Below, piece by piece: positions 36,008-47,249 of a DNA stretch of 64,000 nucleotides. Numbering within the stretch: the stretch's first letter is position 1; the number at the start of each line of letters is the position of its first letter. Source of the stretch: Coffea arabica (lineage: Eukaryota; Streptophyta; Magnoliopsida; Gentianales; Rubiaceae); the NCBI RefSeq assembly GCF_036785885.1, contig NC_092320.1, positions 22,693,557 to 22,757,556 on the forward strand, written 5' to 3'. Made by a program: the position numbers and the translations under genes. A model generated the notes under the pieces. It had not been told where the DNA came from, searched no databases, and worked only from the letters and a program-made list of their open reading frames with translations.

Positions 36008-36763
36008 GATCTACAATTTTAAAAGATTTTAATAGTTAACTTTACCATTTCGTATCAGTGCTTGTTTTTTTTTTTTTGGAAAATTAATTTTTAACTCATT
36101 ACAAGAATTTTCCACAAAAAAATAGGAAAAAGACAAAGTAAACAATTGTTCAATATCTATGACGTAATTAAATACAAATAGACCTGCTTAAATATCGAAT
36201 GACATTTGTCAAAAATAAAAGCTTTTAACTATAATGTTTATCACTGAAAAAGTTTACTTCAATCACTTTGACTACTAAAGGCTTTACGGCATTACTAAAA
36301 GGGGATTGTACTAGTTTATTACTGAAAAGGGCTTTACGGCATTACCAAAGGCTTTACTTCAATTAGATACTAGTTTATGCACTATATTGACTTCACAGTG
36401 TATATAGATACTTATATGAACAATGATGTTGAGAGGGGATTGTACAATATTGTTCCCATCGCATCCAAGTTCCAATGAATACAGGTAATTTCAAATATGA
36501 CAAGACAAATCATGAATCAAATATATTGTAAAATTGGCATACATGATCTATTGATTTGTTTTACCTGGATAAAGATGAAGCTGAATCTTGCTACTTGATC
36601 CTTTGGGCGTTTTTGCGGCAAGATTAAAGATATAATGACTGAATCAAAATACTTGTTAGGGTTTAAGAAAAAGATGATTTGGGGTAAAAAATAAAGAAGA
36701 GTTTTAGTTGATTTCTATGTTTATGATCAACAAGACTCTTTTTTGTTAAAAAGAAAATAAAAA

Positions 36764-36975
36764 ATAGTTTTGAGTTATCTGTTTTAATTGATTTTGAATA
36801 AACCTGTCAATCAACTATTATCGGTTTGTTTGAATTTGGGTTAACAAAACTTGTAAACCGATTATTATCGGTTTTATTTGAGTTTAGATTAACAAAAGAC
36901 TAGAGACACTTGGCAGCTATACAAATAAGGGACAGATGGGACATGAACTATTTTGGGGATAGAGGATCTGAAGCC
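36764..36975. repeat. Right terminal inverted repeat of the MULE
   Basis: Inverse of the left repeat with scattered substitutions. The minus-strand transposase starts about 750 bp inside it, so this repeat probably holds the promoter; no clear TATA box was assigned. Confidence 0.93.
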
Positions 36976-36984
36976 ATATATTAA

Positions 36985-37709
36985 TTTCTCCCCCGATGCA
37001 AATATCATTTGAGATCTTTTAATCATCGGATTCCAATATTCTTCGCCAATTGCACTGAGATATGATACTTCAAGACCAAATATCTCTTCATCTTCTTCTC
37101 GCGATCTAAAAAGATTCTTATTAGGATCTAATGATCTGACGATCATTGGAGTACTTAATATATGTGCCTTATCCATATAAAACCGGTTTAATATCTTTCG
37201 GGTACATGCAGTTTGGTGGATAAAATTTTCACTTTTCAAATGCTTAATTTGTAAATCAAGGCAGAATTTTGTCTTTCCAAAATCTTGATCTCAAATTCCT
37301 TCTTCAAATATTCAACACTATTTTGAATCTTTTCAGGAGTTCCAATCAAATTTAGATCATCAACATATATAGCAATTATCACAAAATTTGATCCATTTTT
37401 CTTGATAAAAACACATGGACATATTGGATCATTTGTATAACCTTCTTTGGTTAAACATTTATTGAAACGGTTATACCACATACGTCCAGATTGTTTGAAT
37501 TCATATAAAAACCTTTGTAATTTAATAGAATAAATATCTTTAGGATTTGATTTGCATGCTTCAGGCATGTTGAATCCTTCGAGAATTCTTATATAAATAT
37601 CATTTTCAAGATTTTCATATAAATATGCAATAATGACGTCCATTAGACACATATCTAATTTTTCATGTACTGCAAAACTCACAAGATATCTAAATATGAT
37701 AGTATCCAT
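36985..37709 (-). pseudogene. Copia reverse transcriptase fragment
   Basis: 37236-37709 encodes the core of a copia RT: LDMCLMDVIIAYLYENLEND, FLYEFKQSGRMWYNRF, and the intact catalytic phrase IAIYVDDLNLIG. An overlapping frame to about 37000 continues with FYMDKAHILSTPM and EVSYLSAIG, then passes abruptly into sequence typical of a copia 3' untranslated region. The end of RT and all RNase H are therefore deleted. 37710-38300 has further broken pol sequence. Confidence 0.88.
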
Positions 37710-40040
37710 TACAGATGAATAGGTTTCATCATTATCAAATCTAGGCCTTTTGTGAAAATTTTTGGATTACAAGTCTTGCTTTATACCTCACAATTTTATT
37801 TTTCTCATTTCTTTTTCTCACAAATATCCATTTATATCATGCTGGCTTTACACCTTCAGGTGTTTGGACTACAGGTTCAAAAATTTTTCTTTTAGCCAGT
37901 GAGTCAAATTCAGATTGGATCCCATCATTTCATTTTGGCCAATCATTTATATACCGACATTCATCAACCGATCTAAATTCATGATCCTCATCAACTTCTA
38001 TAATACCAAGTGCTACATTTCATTAGGCTCCAATTAAATTTTCTACGATTTCATTTTTTTCAGGAGTAAACTCTTCAAGAGTTAACTCTTCAGGAGCGAC
38101 CTTTTCAGAAGGTTAATTTTGTCATGACATTTATTAATCTCCAGAGATATTTGAAATCAATTGATACCATATTTAGGTAGGCCGGCCTTAAATTTATTTG
38201 TAGTACTTGTGCATGTCCTTCAGGGACATCAATTTTAATTAGGATATTTTCTGCAGGAATAGTTAATTTAATGACTCTTCTGGAGTCGATAAATATATCT
38301 GACAATTGATTTGCAACTTTCTACAAATGAAGAATTTCTTGAACTTCTAATTCACATTACGAGGATCGAGGAGATCCAATTTTCAAATGATTTTCTTTCA
38401 GTTGATTTTTTCCTCCCCCTAATGTCGGGAATCGTAGCTCATCAGAATAAATAAATCATTCAATAGATCACTCATAAATATTTTATGATATTTAATCGTA
38501 AAAGGTGATTCATACTCAACATAAATTTTAAATTTCTTTCGGAGCCATATATAATATAAAGGGGGTATATATAAATACTTGTCGACTCTTAAATATTTTC
38601 ACTTTTGCCAAATCATATATCCATTGGGATCAGTAAACTTTTGATTTATTGCAATTGATGATTATAAATCAAAATGAGAATAAAGACAACTATATCGATA
38701 ACCATTTCTCTCTCGAATGATTATTATAATATAATTAACCTTTATCTCACTTGATTTCTAAACATAATCTATTTTATTGTCTCTTTTAATGTCTCAATTT
38801 GATATCCATTTCGACGGATATTCAAATTCAATAATTCTTTCGAGACATGGTAAAAAGTAGTGCTTTATTTATGATAAATTTTTCTCCTATAGGAAGAAAT
38901 ATAGTAGTGGCTCTTTTGGAGTTTTCAATCATTTAAACACTACAACTGATTGTGTTTGTCTCTTTCATTGGAATATAGTGTATATAGTAGCACTTATTAA
39001 TGAGACACATATCATTCTCACCATAATTTTTATGGGACAAATATCATCACCATAATTCTTTGATCCCAAATATTTAACATCCATTTTTTCTTCAGGAAGA
39101 AAAGTCAATTACTATCATAAATTAAATCAATCATCATACACCTTCAGGGCTTTTAAAGAAATTGGCCATGTGAAAATGCTATTATAATTTTGATTCGTTA
39201 AATATATTTTGGGACATTTATCTTTAGGACCTTTATTTTCTTGTCCTTATCATTATTATTCCACTTCAAGTGGTAACTTTTTCCCTTGTCATGGTAAAAT
39301 ATATATTTATCAAAATCATAGTCATGGCAACAATCATAATTAATAAATTGAAATTTAGCTGCATTCACTTCTGGGAATGAACTAGAATTAGCATGCAATA
39401 AGTACAAAATACTTCTCAAAATTTCTCTTAATATTGCTACTACAGGAGTATATTCGAGAAATCAATTGTAGAGAATATCATTTTCAATATATCTTATGAG
39501 TAAAATTTTCTCGACACAATTTCAATTGAGAAGTAATTTTGAAAATTGCATAATTATGTTCTTGTAGTCAAAGGTAAATTTATCATACCAGGCTTTTGAA
39601 ATAATGACCATCTTCTAGTGGCCAAATATTTTCGTTAAAGAACGACCACTTTCAGGTGATCGAATCTTTTTCTTTAAATATTTCAAAGGAAAAGTGAATC
39701 CTCAAACATAATTGATTTTCTATAATAGCATCTCTAAAACTCAATACATCAGAATATAAGTATTTATAACAAATAATTATAAAGATAAATAAGTAGAATT
39801 AAAAGGAGAAATATTACCTCAAAGATGTCAAACAATATATGTTTGTGTTTAGTGGTTGTTCAACAGTAGGTACTTGTATTTTGCGATAATTCAAATATTA
39901 ACCATAAGAAATTGAAATAAGTTTGTGGGTCAGAAATTTACCTCAAAAGTTACTTGAAGAAATGCAGGTAGAATTTTAGCAAAATCTCCCGTTTCACTTT
40001 TGTTCAAGGTAGAGCCTCCGTTTTCACCTTTTGCTCAAAA
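37710..40040 (-). pseudogene. Degenerate copia interior
   Basis: AT-rich minus-strand sequence between the RT and the 5' LTR, with only short open frames (for example 38105-38305 and 39198-39419). By position it should hold gag, protease and integrase, but I recognise no intact motif. Frequent TTCAGG-type phrases hint at decayed coding sequence. Confidence 0.5.
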
Positions 40041-40062
40041 GTAGAGACTCGTGCTGATAACG

Positions 40063-40356
40063 TGTTGTGAAACTAATAAAATAAACCACTGTAATATCAA
40101 GTGAAATATTGGAGATATTAGAGAAAGAAATAGAGAAATAGAGAGTCATTATCTTATTATTCCAACTAATACAAAAGGTACATTAATCCTATTAAACACC
40201 CACTATTACAAGAATATGAAAAAATTTATGAAATGATTTTTTCACTACATGAATAGAATTATGGATTGTAACTTTTATACATAATGTAGTCGTAAATCAT
40301 GACTTAATTCTTTTGGGAATACAAAGGGACATCCACATTTTAGTTGTTTTATAATA
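40063..40356 (-). repeat. 5' LTR of the copia element
   Basis: Begins TGTTGTGAAACTAAT on the plus strand and ends TTTTATAATA, with the last CA changed to TA. The primer-site-like sequence (minus strand CGTTATCAGCACGAGTCTC, about 40044-40062) is adjacent. Confidence 0.92.
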
Positions 40357-41707
40357 GTGAACTAAAAAATGTTAAAGTCTAATTTCATCCCAAAATCCAG
40401 AATTAATTAACTAAAAAACACACTTAAAACATAGAAAAGGAGATTAAAGCTTAAAAAGGGTAAAAATGATTTATTTGCAGAAGTTTTGGGGCCATAATAG
40501 AATTTGGTAAAAGTTGAGAGGCCAAAACAGAATTTCCAAAAATGTTCATGCAGCCTAGTCGAAGCCTTCATCTTCTTCGCTGGTTTCTTTCTTATTCTTG
40601 CTGGGTTTCATGTAGCCAATTCGCATAGCCAAAAACTAAAAGCTTAGACTCAATACATGGACGCATGTGACCCAAGATTCATCAAATAAAGTCTAATACA
40701 ACATTTCACTAAAAAATCCTATCTAATAATCCACAAAATGATCAGGAAAATTGCTGAAAAATGAGAAAAAGAAGAAAGAATGGAAACAGAAGAAACATGC
40801 TCTGCAAAAACATCTTGGTGACTTTGATGCGAATACAAGTTTAAATGAAGCAAGAGAGGGTGAAATACTTCACCTTTAACAACTTAGAGGGTCGAAATCG
40901 CGTGCCAAACTTCGAGGAAGGAGACTCCAAGATTTGTCGTAGGAGATGCAAGAATTCCGAACCCAGCAATTTCAAACCCTGATTCAAGGTGATAAAGATG
41001 TTCTTTTCAAGAAATTTTCTAAATAAAAGTTCTTCTTCTAAGATCGTAGATGATGTAGCAAGAGAAATCTCTCAAAAAGAGTTGCAACGAAGGAGAAAAC
41101 TAAGCTTGAAGGTTGCTAATCGGCCAACCTGGTCAAGCGAAAATTTTCCAGAAATTTTGCTCTTTTTCTCTCATTTTGCTTTCTATTTTTTTTCTCTTTT
41201 TTTTGCTGCTTTTCACTCCCCCGCTGCTCTCACTCTTCCTCTCTGTTTAGGGCTGCATTTGAAGCTTTTTATAGGGACCAAAAATCCTCCAAAACCTAAG
41301 ATCAAAGGTGGAGGTTTTTGCTACATTTTTCTGGCTAGAATTTGGGCCCTTTGATGGCTTTTGTCCTAGGATTTTCTTGGTGTTTGGATTAAGGCTAGGT
41401 GGATTGGTACTAGAATGATCCAATGGAGCAAAAAAATGAAGAAAAAAAGGGTGAAAATGGGAGGAAATGGAGCTGCATCTTCCTTGTACTATCCTCCATG
41501 GCTTCTGGTACGAAGCCATGGGAAAGGATTGGCGCGCGTGCAGCCATGGGAAAGGATTGGAGCACGTGCAATGCACGCGCGCGTGGGGAAGGAAAATTTT
41601 TTTTTAACAAAACTGATTTTGAAATAAATAAAAATTTAACTAAAATGAACAAAAATAGGAATAAAATAAAGAAAATAAAATGATAAAATTTTGGTGTCTA
41701 CAACAGC

Positions 41708-44450
41708 TGAGGGAGAAACGGCCCAAAGATACATAAGAAAGAAATTGAAGCAAGTAGTGGAAGCATGTATGATTAGCTTTTCTCAATCACAGGTAAATAC
41801 AACTCCAAAGATTCTAGAACCTCCTTAGCAATTACCCAAGGATATATTTAGTGAGCCCAAGCAATTACCCCCTGAAAAACCATTTGACCATCAAATTCCT
41901 CTAAAAGCAGATGCAAAACCCTTCGAATTGGCCTCTTATAGACATCCTCATTTCGAAAAAGCAGAAATAGAAAAACAAGTTGATATACTAGATGAACTCT
42001 ATAGGGCCAAAGTCTTTTTCAAAATTGATTTGAGATCTGGTTACCACTAGATTTGCATGAATCCTATAGACATTCCTAAAATTGCCTTCAGAACTTATTG
42101 TAGCCTATATGAATTTTTGGTAATGCCATTTGGGCTCACCAATGCCCCAGCTACATTCCAAACTCTCATGAATATAGTTTTGGAACCTTTTCTCAGAAAA
42201 TTTGTCCTAGTTTTTATTTTATGACATTCTCATTTATAGTCCAAACATGGAAACCCACATTATCTACCTTACGCAAGTGTTGGAAACCTTGAGATCTCAT
42301 ACCTTTTTTGCTAAGGTCTATAAGTGTTCCTTTGGACAAAATTAAATAGAATATTTGGGGCATGCGGTTACTAGTGAAAGGGTAAGAGCTGATTCTTCAA
42401 AAGTGGAATGTATGCTAAAATGGCTAGAACCTACTGATGTGAAAGCATTAAGAAGTTTCCTAGATTTGACTGGGTACTACAGAAGATTTGTCAAGAACTA
42501 TGGGTCTATTGTAAAACATCTCACTGATCTTTTGAAGAAGAATGAATTTGTTTGGAATGAAAAAGCTAGATCTGCATTTGGTGAGCTGAAGTATGCCATA
42601 AGCCACACACTAGTGCTTGCATTGCCAGATTTCTCAAAACCTTTCATTTTGGAGACAGATGCTAGTAGCATAACCATTGGAGCTGTCCTTATGCAACAAG
42701 GGCAACCCATAGCTTATATGAGCCAAGCACTGGGGATAAGGAATCAAACATTGTTTGTTTATGAAAAAGAATTGTTAGCATTGATTGTTGCTGTCACAAA
42801 TGGAGACATTACCTGCTAGGGTCTCATTTCATTATTAAGACCGCTCATCACAGCCTGAAATACTTGTTGGAGTAGAAAATTTCGACTCCTCTACAGCAAA
42901 AGTGGTTGTCTAAGTTGATGGGATTTGACTATGAAATGCAATTCAAACAAGAGAAAGAGAACCTAGTTGTAGATGCCTTTTCCAGAATAGGGGAAGACCC
43001 AAGAAATTAGTGCCATATCCATTGCTAAACCAGGTTGGTTAACTAATATAATTGAGAGTTATGAGGGTAATCCAAATGCTAAGGAGCTGGTTACTGCATT
43101 AGTTATAAATGGGCAAGAAATAACAGAATACTCATACAGTAATGGAATTATCAGACACAAAGGGAGAGTCTATGTGGGGGCAGTGACACAACTCAGACAA
43201 CATATTATTGCTTGTATGTGTGCATCAGCATTAGGGGGCATTCAGGTAATCTGGGGACTTATTAGAGAATTAAGACCTATTTTTTCTAGTCTGGCTTGAA
43301 GAAAGAGGTGGAGAATTTTGTGCAGAGTTGTGAGCTGTATAAAATGAGCATGAATGAGATTGTAGGACACCTGAATTGTTACAGCCATTGCATGTATCTG
43401 ATCAAGCATAGTAGCACATACCTATGGACTTCATTGAAGGACTTCCTAAATCTGAGGGGTGCAATGTGCTATTTGTGGTGATTGATATATTTCCAAAATA
43501 TGCCAATTTCATCTCTCTAACAGATCACTACATTGCTAAAAGATGGCACAAGTTTTTTTGAACAGATTTTCAAATTGCATGGCCTTCCACTGAGCATTGT
43601 GTCAGACAAAGACAAAGCATTTATAGCATATTTTGGCAGGAGTTATTTCTAGAACTAGGGACTCAGCTAAATCTCTTTGCTGCCTACCACCTCCAATCAG
43701 ATGGTCAGCAGAAAAAGTCAATAGGTGTGTGAAACCTATTTGAGATGTATGTGTTTTGAACAACCACACAGATGGAAGAGGTTATTGGCTGCTACAGAGT
43801 GGTTGTACAATACAAATTTCCACACTGCATTAAAAATGTCTCCCTTTCAAGCCCTCTATGGTTATGCTCCTACACAACTCAACTTGACTCTAGGGTCTTC
43901 TATGGTAGCTGCTATAGATGACTGGATGATAGAAAGAGTGAATTGGAACCAGTTGCTTAGGGAGAATCTGTTAATGGCATAGAACAGGATGAAGCAAAAT
44001 GCTGATAAATAGAGGATTGACGGGAATTTTGATGTTGGGGACTTAGTCTACCTTAAGCTACAACCATATAGGTAGACTACTGTGGCTCTTAGAAAGAACC
44101 TTAAGTTGTCTGCTAAGTATTATGGACCATATAACATGTTGTAGAAGATGGGGCCTGTAGCTTACAAGTTAGAATTGCCACCAGGTTCAATAATTCACCC
44201 AGTGTTTCATGTATCACAATTAAAGCCTTCTGCTAAAGGAGCTCCAATATCAAACTTTCTGCCACAAGTAACTAACCAAGGGGAGATAAGGATGGCTCCA
44301 TAAACTATATTGAACAAGAGAACCAAACGAAAGGGAGGACAACTATAGAACAATTGTTGATACTATGGGAGAATTTGGGCCATGAATATGCAACTTGGGA
44401 AGGTGCTACTATCATCAAAGCTCAATTTTCGGAATTTAACCTTCAATCCT
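41708..44450 (+). pseudogene. Chromovirus reverse transcriptase, RNase H, integrase and chromodomain, degenerate
   Basis: The frame resumes as GETAQRYIRKK. The RT lacks about 50 residues between EIEKQV and LDELY, but keeps KIDLRSGYH and [15 protein letters not shown]. The catalytic-motif region near 42220 is disrupted. 42355-42819 is one open frame with the RT tail and the start of RNase H (LETDASSITIGAVL). Integrase-like pieces lie at 43296-43481 and 43725-43982 (LLAATEWLYNTNFH). The end (44290-44450) keeps an [11 protein letters not shown] phrase and a broken chromodomain. Frameshifts and stops throughout mean it is inactive. Confidence 0.9.
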
Positions 44451-44461
44451 AGAGACTAGGC

Positions 44462-44724
44462 GTTACACTATAGGTAAATGTGAATATAATTCTTTCAGGC
44501 AGTTAAATGGATTCTTTCTTGTTAGTTAGGCCATTATGCCGAGTCAGCAAATAACTAACAAGGAAGCTATATTTGTGTTGTATAAAGAATGTGGAGTAGC
44601 CAGATTGGGGGGTTGTTGATCATTTTTGTGAATAATATCTTCCTTTCTTCGTCCTCAGGCTTTAGTTTCTCTCTCTCTCTCTCTTATCTCTCTAATTTTA
44701 CTGCAACTTGCAGCACTCTTTACA
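44462..44724 (+). repeat. Right LTR of the chromovirus
   Basis: Matches the left LTR over its length, with scattered substitutions and an expanded CT run (about 44668-44682). It ends CTCTTTACA. The flanking copia gag resumes immediately outside. Confidence 0.85.
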
Positions 44725-44727
44725 AGA

Positions 44728-44990
44728 GAACAAGCCAGAGAGTGAAGTTGTTGACGATAATCTTCCATCCAAAGAGACCTTTTCTTGAAGTTTTGTAACT
44801 TGTTTTTCGAGATGGATCGTGAAAGAAGATACATGATCTAGGAAAAATTAAAGTATATTAAGCGTCTTTGTCTGTTTCATATTCATAGTTGAATAAAGTG
44901 TCAAGTATAGATACTCACAAAGTTGCATTGATCCAATATGTGATATGGTATTGGACCTATAAAGCATACTGAGGATGAGATGAACGTGGA
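44728..44990 (-). pseudogene. Copia gag remnant (upstream part)
   Basis: The minus strand encodes a gag-like phrase, NKLQNFKKRSLWMEDY followed by QQLHSLA, just outside the chromovirus right end. Joined across the insertion, one copy of TCTTG (minus strand) connects this directly to the gag sequence left of 21000. This supports a single copia gag cut by the chromovirus. Upstream of about 44850 the frame is lost. Confidence 0.65.
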
Positions 44991-45472
44991 CATGAAACTT
45001 GATTTCAACAATTTGTAAAATATTTTGACTAAAAATAAGGAAATATTATTTACACTTCATTTTTTGTTATTTACACTCTCATCATTTGTTTTATTATATA
45101 GTTTAATATATAAAAACTATATGATTCAAATGATAGTAGGAGTGTGATTAATAAAAATAAGAGTGTTAATAACATTTCTCAAAAAATATAGAGAAAACTT
45201 TCTTTCATGTCAAGTAATTGAGATATGTAAGTTCAATAAAAACAAAATTTTTGATGTTAGAAATTAGTGGAGGTTGAGATTGATGATAAAGTGGAGAAGA
45301 AGTAGCAGTTGGTTATTATTCATTCGGAGCAGTTTGTGAAGAAGACGAGTTGGTTAAAGTCATGAATAAAGAGATGAATAGCTTAAAATGTAGGATCTTC
45401 GGCTTTTGGATATCGCAAAAGAAACAAATTTCAGGCAACTCGAATAAGTTGCCTTCTCCTCTATATATATAA
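44991..45472. other. Unassigned AT-rich DNA
   Basis: No gene, element end or repeat was recognised. It may contain the eroded upstream part of the copia gag remnant. Confidence 0.4.
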
Positions 45473-46934
45473 CTAGAAAAAATAAGGCTGTGCATGCACA
45501 ACCTAGGCCCACCTATAAAATTCTAATTAAAATTCATCACATTATAATTTGCTTTCAAATAAAGAGCAATTATAATTACCAAAAACTGAGTCTAAAAATA
45601 AAGTTTGTTTTTAGTGGAATGTTCCAAAAGTTTGTTCCAACTTGCTTATCATGATGCAGTAGAGATTCATCTTGCTGTGTTGTGTAGACAATATCTTGCT
45701 GTATTATATAGACAAACAACAACAAAGAATTTAAAAATCAAATACATGAGAATTGAGAAATGCAAAACCAATTTAATGTTAACACAAATGATATATGCTT
45801 CATAAAGCTCAACTATCATGTTATTATAATTATAAATACATAAAATTTCACCACTATTTTTTTCTCAAACAAGACACCATCATGTAAAAACTTACATCTT
45901 ACAAATTCACAACAAAACTTGCAAGAAATTCTAACAGAAGGTTTTTTAATACATAAAAAGGGTAGAAAAATTCAGTACCAAAGAATTACTAAAAAAGTAC
46001 AAGATTCAATTATACATTGAAAAGGAACTATACCATCATAATTGCAAATACAAATTTTGCATTTAGATTTAAAACAAACCTCACAAAAGGAGAATCAACT
46101 TGCAGAACTAAAATAATGGAAAGTTAATGAATATAAAAAAGATCAAACTAAAATAAAAAAAATACACTATGGTAACAGGATAAAGAGGCAAAAAAAAAAA
46201 GAAAAATGATAAAGGCAAAATAAAATATGGTTAATGGAAAAAAACTTAAATCCATATTTGGTAGCATCAAATGGGAAAAAAATAAGAATAAAAAAATAGA
46301 ACATACCAAATAGTAGGAGTAGTGGCAGTAAAAGATTTATTGCCTATATTTCTCTTAAAAAAATATAGATGATTTTGAATCATGATTTTTGAACAAAGGA
46401 AGAAAAGAAACATCCATTCTCGTACAAGAAAAAAATACATTCAGTTAATTCTAGAGGAAAAAGGAAAAGATGCATCGACTGAGTGGAAGGAGGAAATGCA
46501 GAGAAAAATTAGGATGAATGAACAAAGGAAAGGGAAAAGCAAAATACTGGATTAAAGAGTTAAAATTGATGGAGGAAGAAGTGACAGTATAAATCGGTTG
46601 ATTGTTGCGATACTTCTCCGTAGTTAACAATGATCACCTAAAAAAATAGTAAGAAAATAATTCTAGTATAATTAATTATAAAGAAAAATTTTGAAGGGAA
46701 AAAAGGAAAGATCAACAAAAAAGAGAGAGACGAGAGTTGAAAGGAGAGGCAGAAAGAGAAAGAAGAGAAGAATTAGGAGGAGTGATGTTTATGATTTTTG
46801 ACTAACCAAAGAAAATAGTGGAGCAAAAATTTAACTAAAATGAAAACTATCACTTGTCAAAAATATAGACAATACACGTGTCAAAAAGATGAGTTGCTAC
46901 AATAAATAGGCTTTTTTCTTGTATACAAGGTAGA
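45473..46934 (-). mobile_element. Candidate non-autonomous Helitron
   Basis: On the minus strand it starts TCTACCTTGTATACAAG after a host A. It ends with a near-palindromic hairpin GGTTGTGCATGCACAGCC, then TTATTTTTTCTAG, before a host T. A 5' TC, a 3' CTAG with an 18-base hairpin about 10 bases before it, and insertion between A and T are Helitron hallmarks. There is no TSD and no Rep/helicase, so it would be non-autonomous (1462 bp). The 5' end is the less certain one. Confidence 0.65.
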
Positions 46935-46935
46935 T

Positions 46936-47240
46936 AACAATTATAACATATGTTGAAGCATGACAAAATTGTACAACAATCCAAACATACATGATGACAA
47001 AATTAAACATAATGTTTATCCTAACATACCTTTTGTTCATTTATGATTATTATCCTTCAAGCATCTATGCAAGGAGAATTTACAGAGAAATTAATCTTGT
47101 ACAATTTTTGCCAAAAGAAATGATGCTTTGTTTGAGATTTTATTTGTTACACTATCTAAAGTACTTTAGAATAAGAAATGGATTCAACAAATTAAATTTA
47201 TGGATTAGAGAGCAAAAAGTTCCATATACGTATTGTGTAT
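46936..47240. other. Unassigned DNA between Helitron and MULE
   Basis: An 83-codon plus-strand frame (46991-47242) has no recognisable motif and AT-rich composition; treated as chance. Confidence 0.4.
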
Positions 47241-47249
47241 AAAAATGTG

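Larger units (their letters stand above)
32161..36975 (-). mobile_element. FAR1-type MULE with its transposase gene
   Basis: The element has ~212-bp terminal inverted repeats, starting GACTTCAGATCCTCTGTCCC on the left and, inverted, GGCTTCAGATCCTCTATCCC on the right. The 9-bp TSD is GTATATTAA (32152-32160) against ATATATTAA (36976-36984), one mismatch. It carries a minus-strand FHY3/FAR1-like transposase gene filling most of the interior (32656-36007). The structure is that of an autonomous Mutator-like element, though its gene is now broken. It inserted into the copia element. Confidence 0.92.
31750..40356 (-). mobile_element. Ty1/copia retrotransposon, interrupted by a MULE
   Basis: LTRs of about 293 bp (31750-32042 and 40063-40356) bound a minus-strand copia. 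The TSD is GTAAA (31745-31749) against GTGAA (40357-40361). A polypurine tract adjoins the left LTR, and a TTATCAGCACGAGTCTC primer-site-like sequence adjoins the right LTR. A reverse transcriptase fragment survives; integrase and RNase H are not recognisable. The MULE at 32161-36975 sits in its 3' non-coding region. Net length is about 3.8 kb. Confidence 0.88.
22716..41702 (+). mobile_element. Long solo LTR hosting two further elements
   Basis: It begins TGTCGCACCCCATTTTTTTG and ends TTTTGGTGTCTACA. The TSD is ACGGC (22711-22715) against ACAGC (41703-41707), one mismatch. Removing the insert restores the chromovirus frame across the join (codons for KTAEGETAQ). Excluding the Athila-like element, the copia element and their TSDs leaves about 3.56 kb without any pol domain, as expected for a solo LTR. 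The block GGAGTCACCACTTAGTATTG near 22906 is, as I recall, typical of plant LTRs with this TGTCRCACCCC start. Confidence 0.82.
21001..44724 (+). mobile_element. Ty3/gypsy chromovirus, interrupted
   Basis: A plus-strand gypsy element with short LTRs (about 21001-21250 and 44462-44724), a tRNA-Met-type primer site, gag, protease, reverse transcriptase, RNase H, integrase and a chromodomain-like C-terminus. The TSD CAAGA lies at 20996-21000 and 44723-44727, the right copy overlapping the LTR's final CA. The internal part is split at 22716-41702 by a solo LTR carrying further elements. Multiple stops and an RT deletion make it defective. The net element is about 4.7 kb. Confidence 0.85.

Noticed and set aside
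22716..41702. Idea that the solo LTR plus its contents is one large autonomous retrotransposon
   Set aside because: No second copy of the TGTCGCACCCC end exists, and all pol motifs inside belong to the copia element, which has its own LTRs and TSD.
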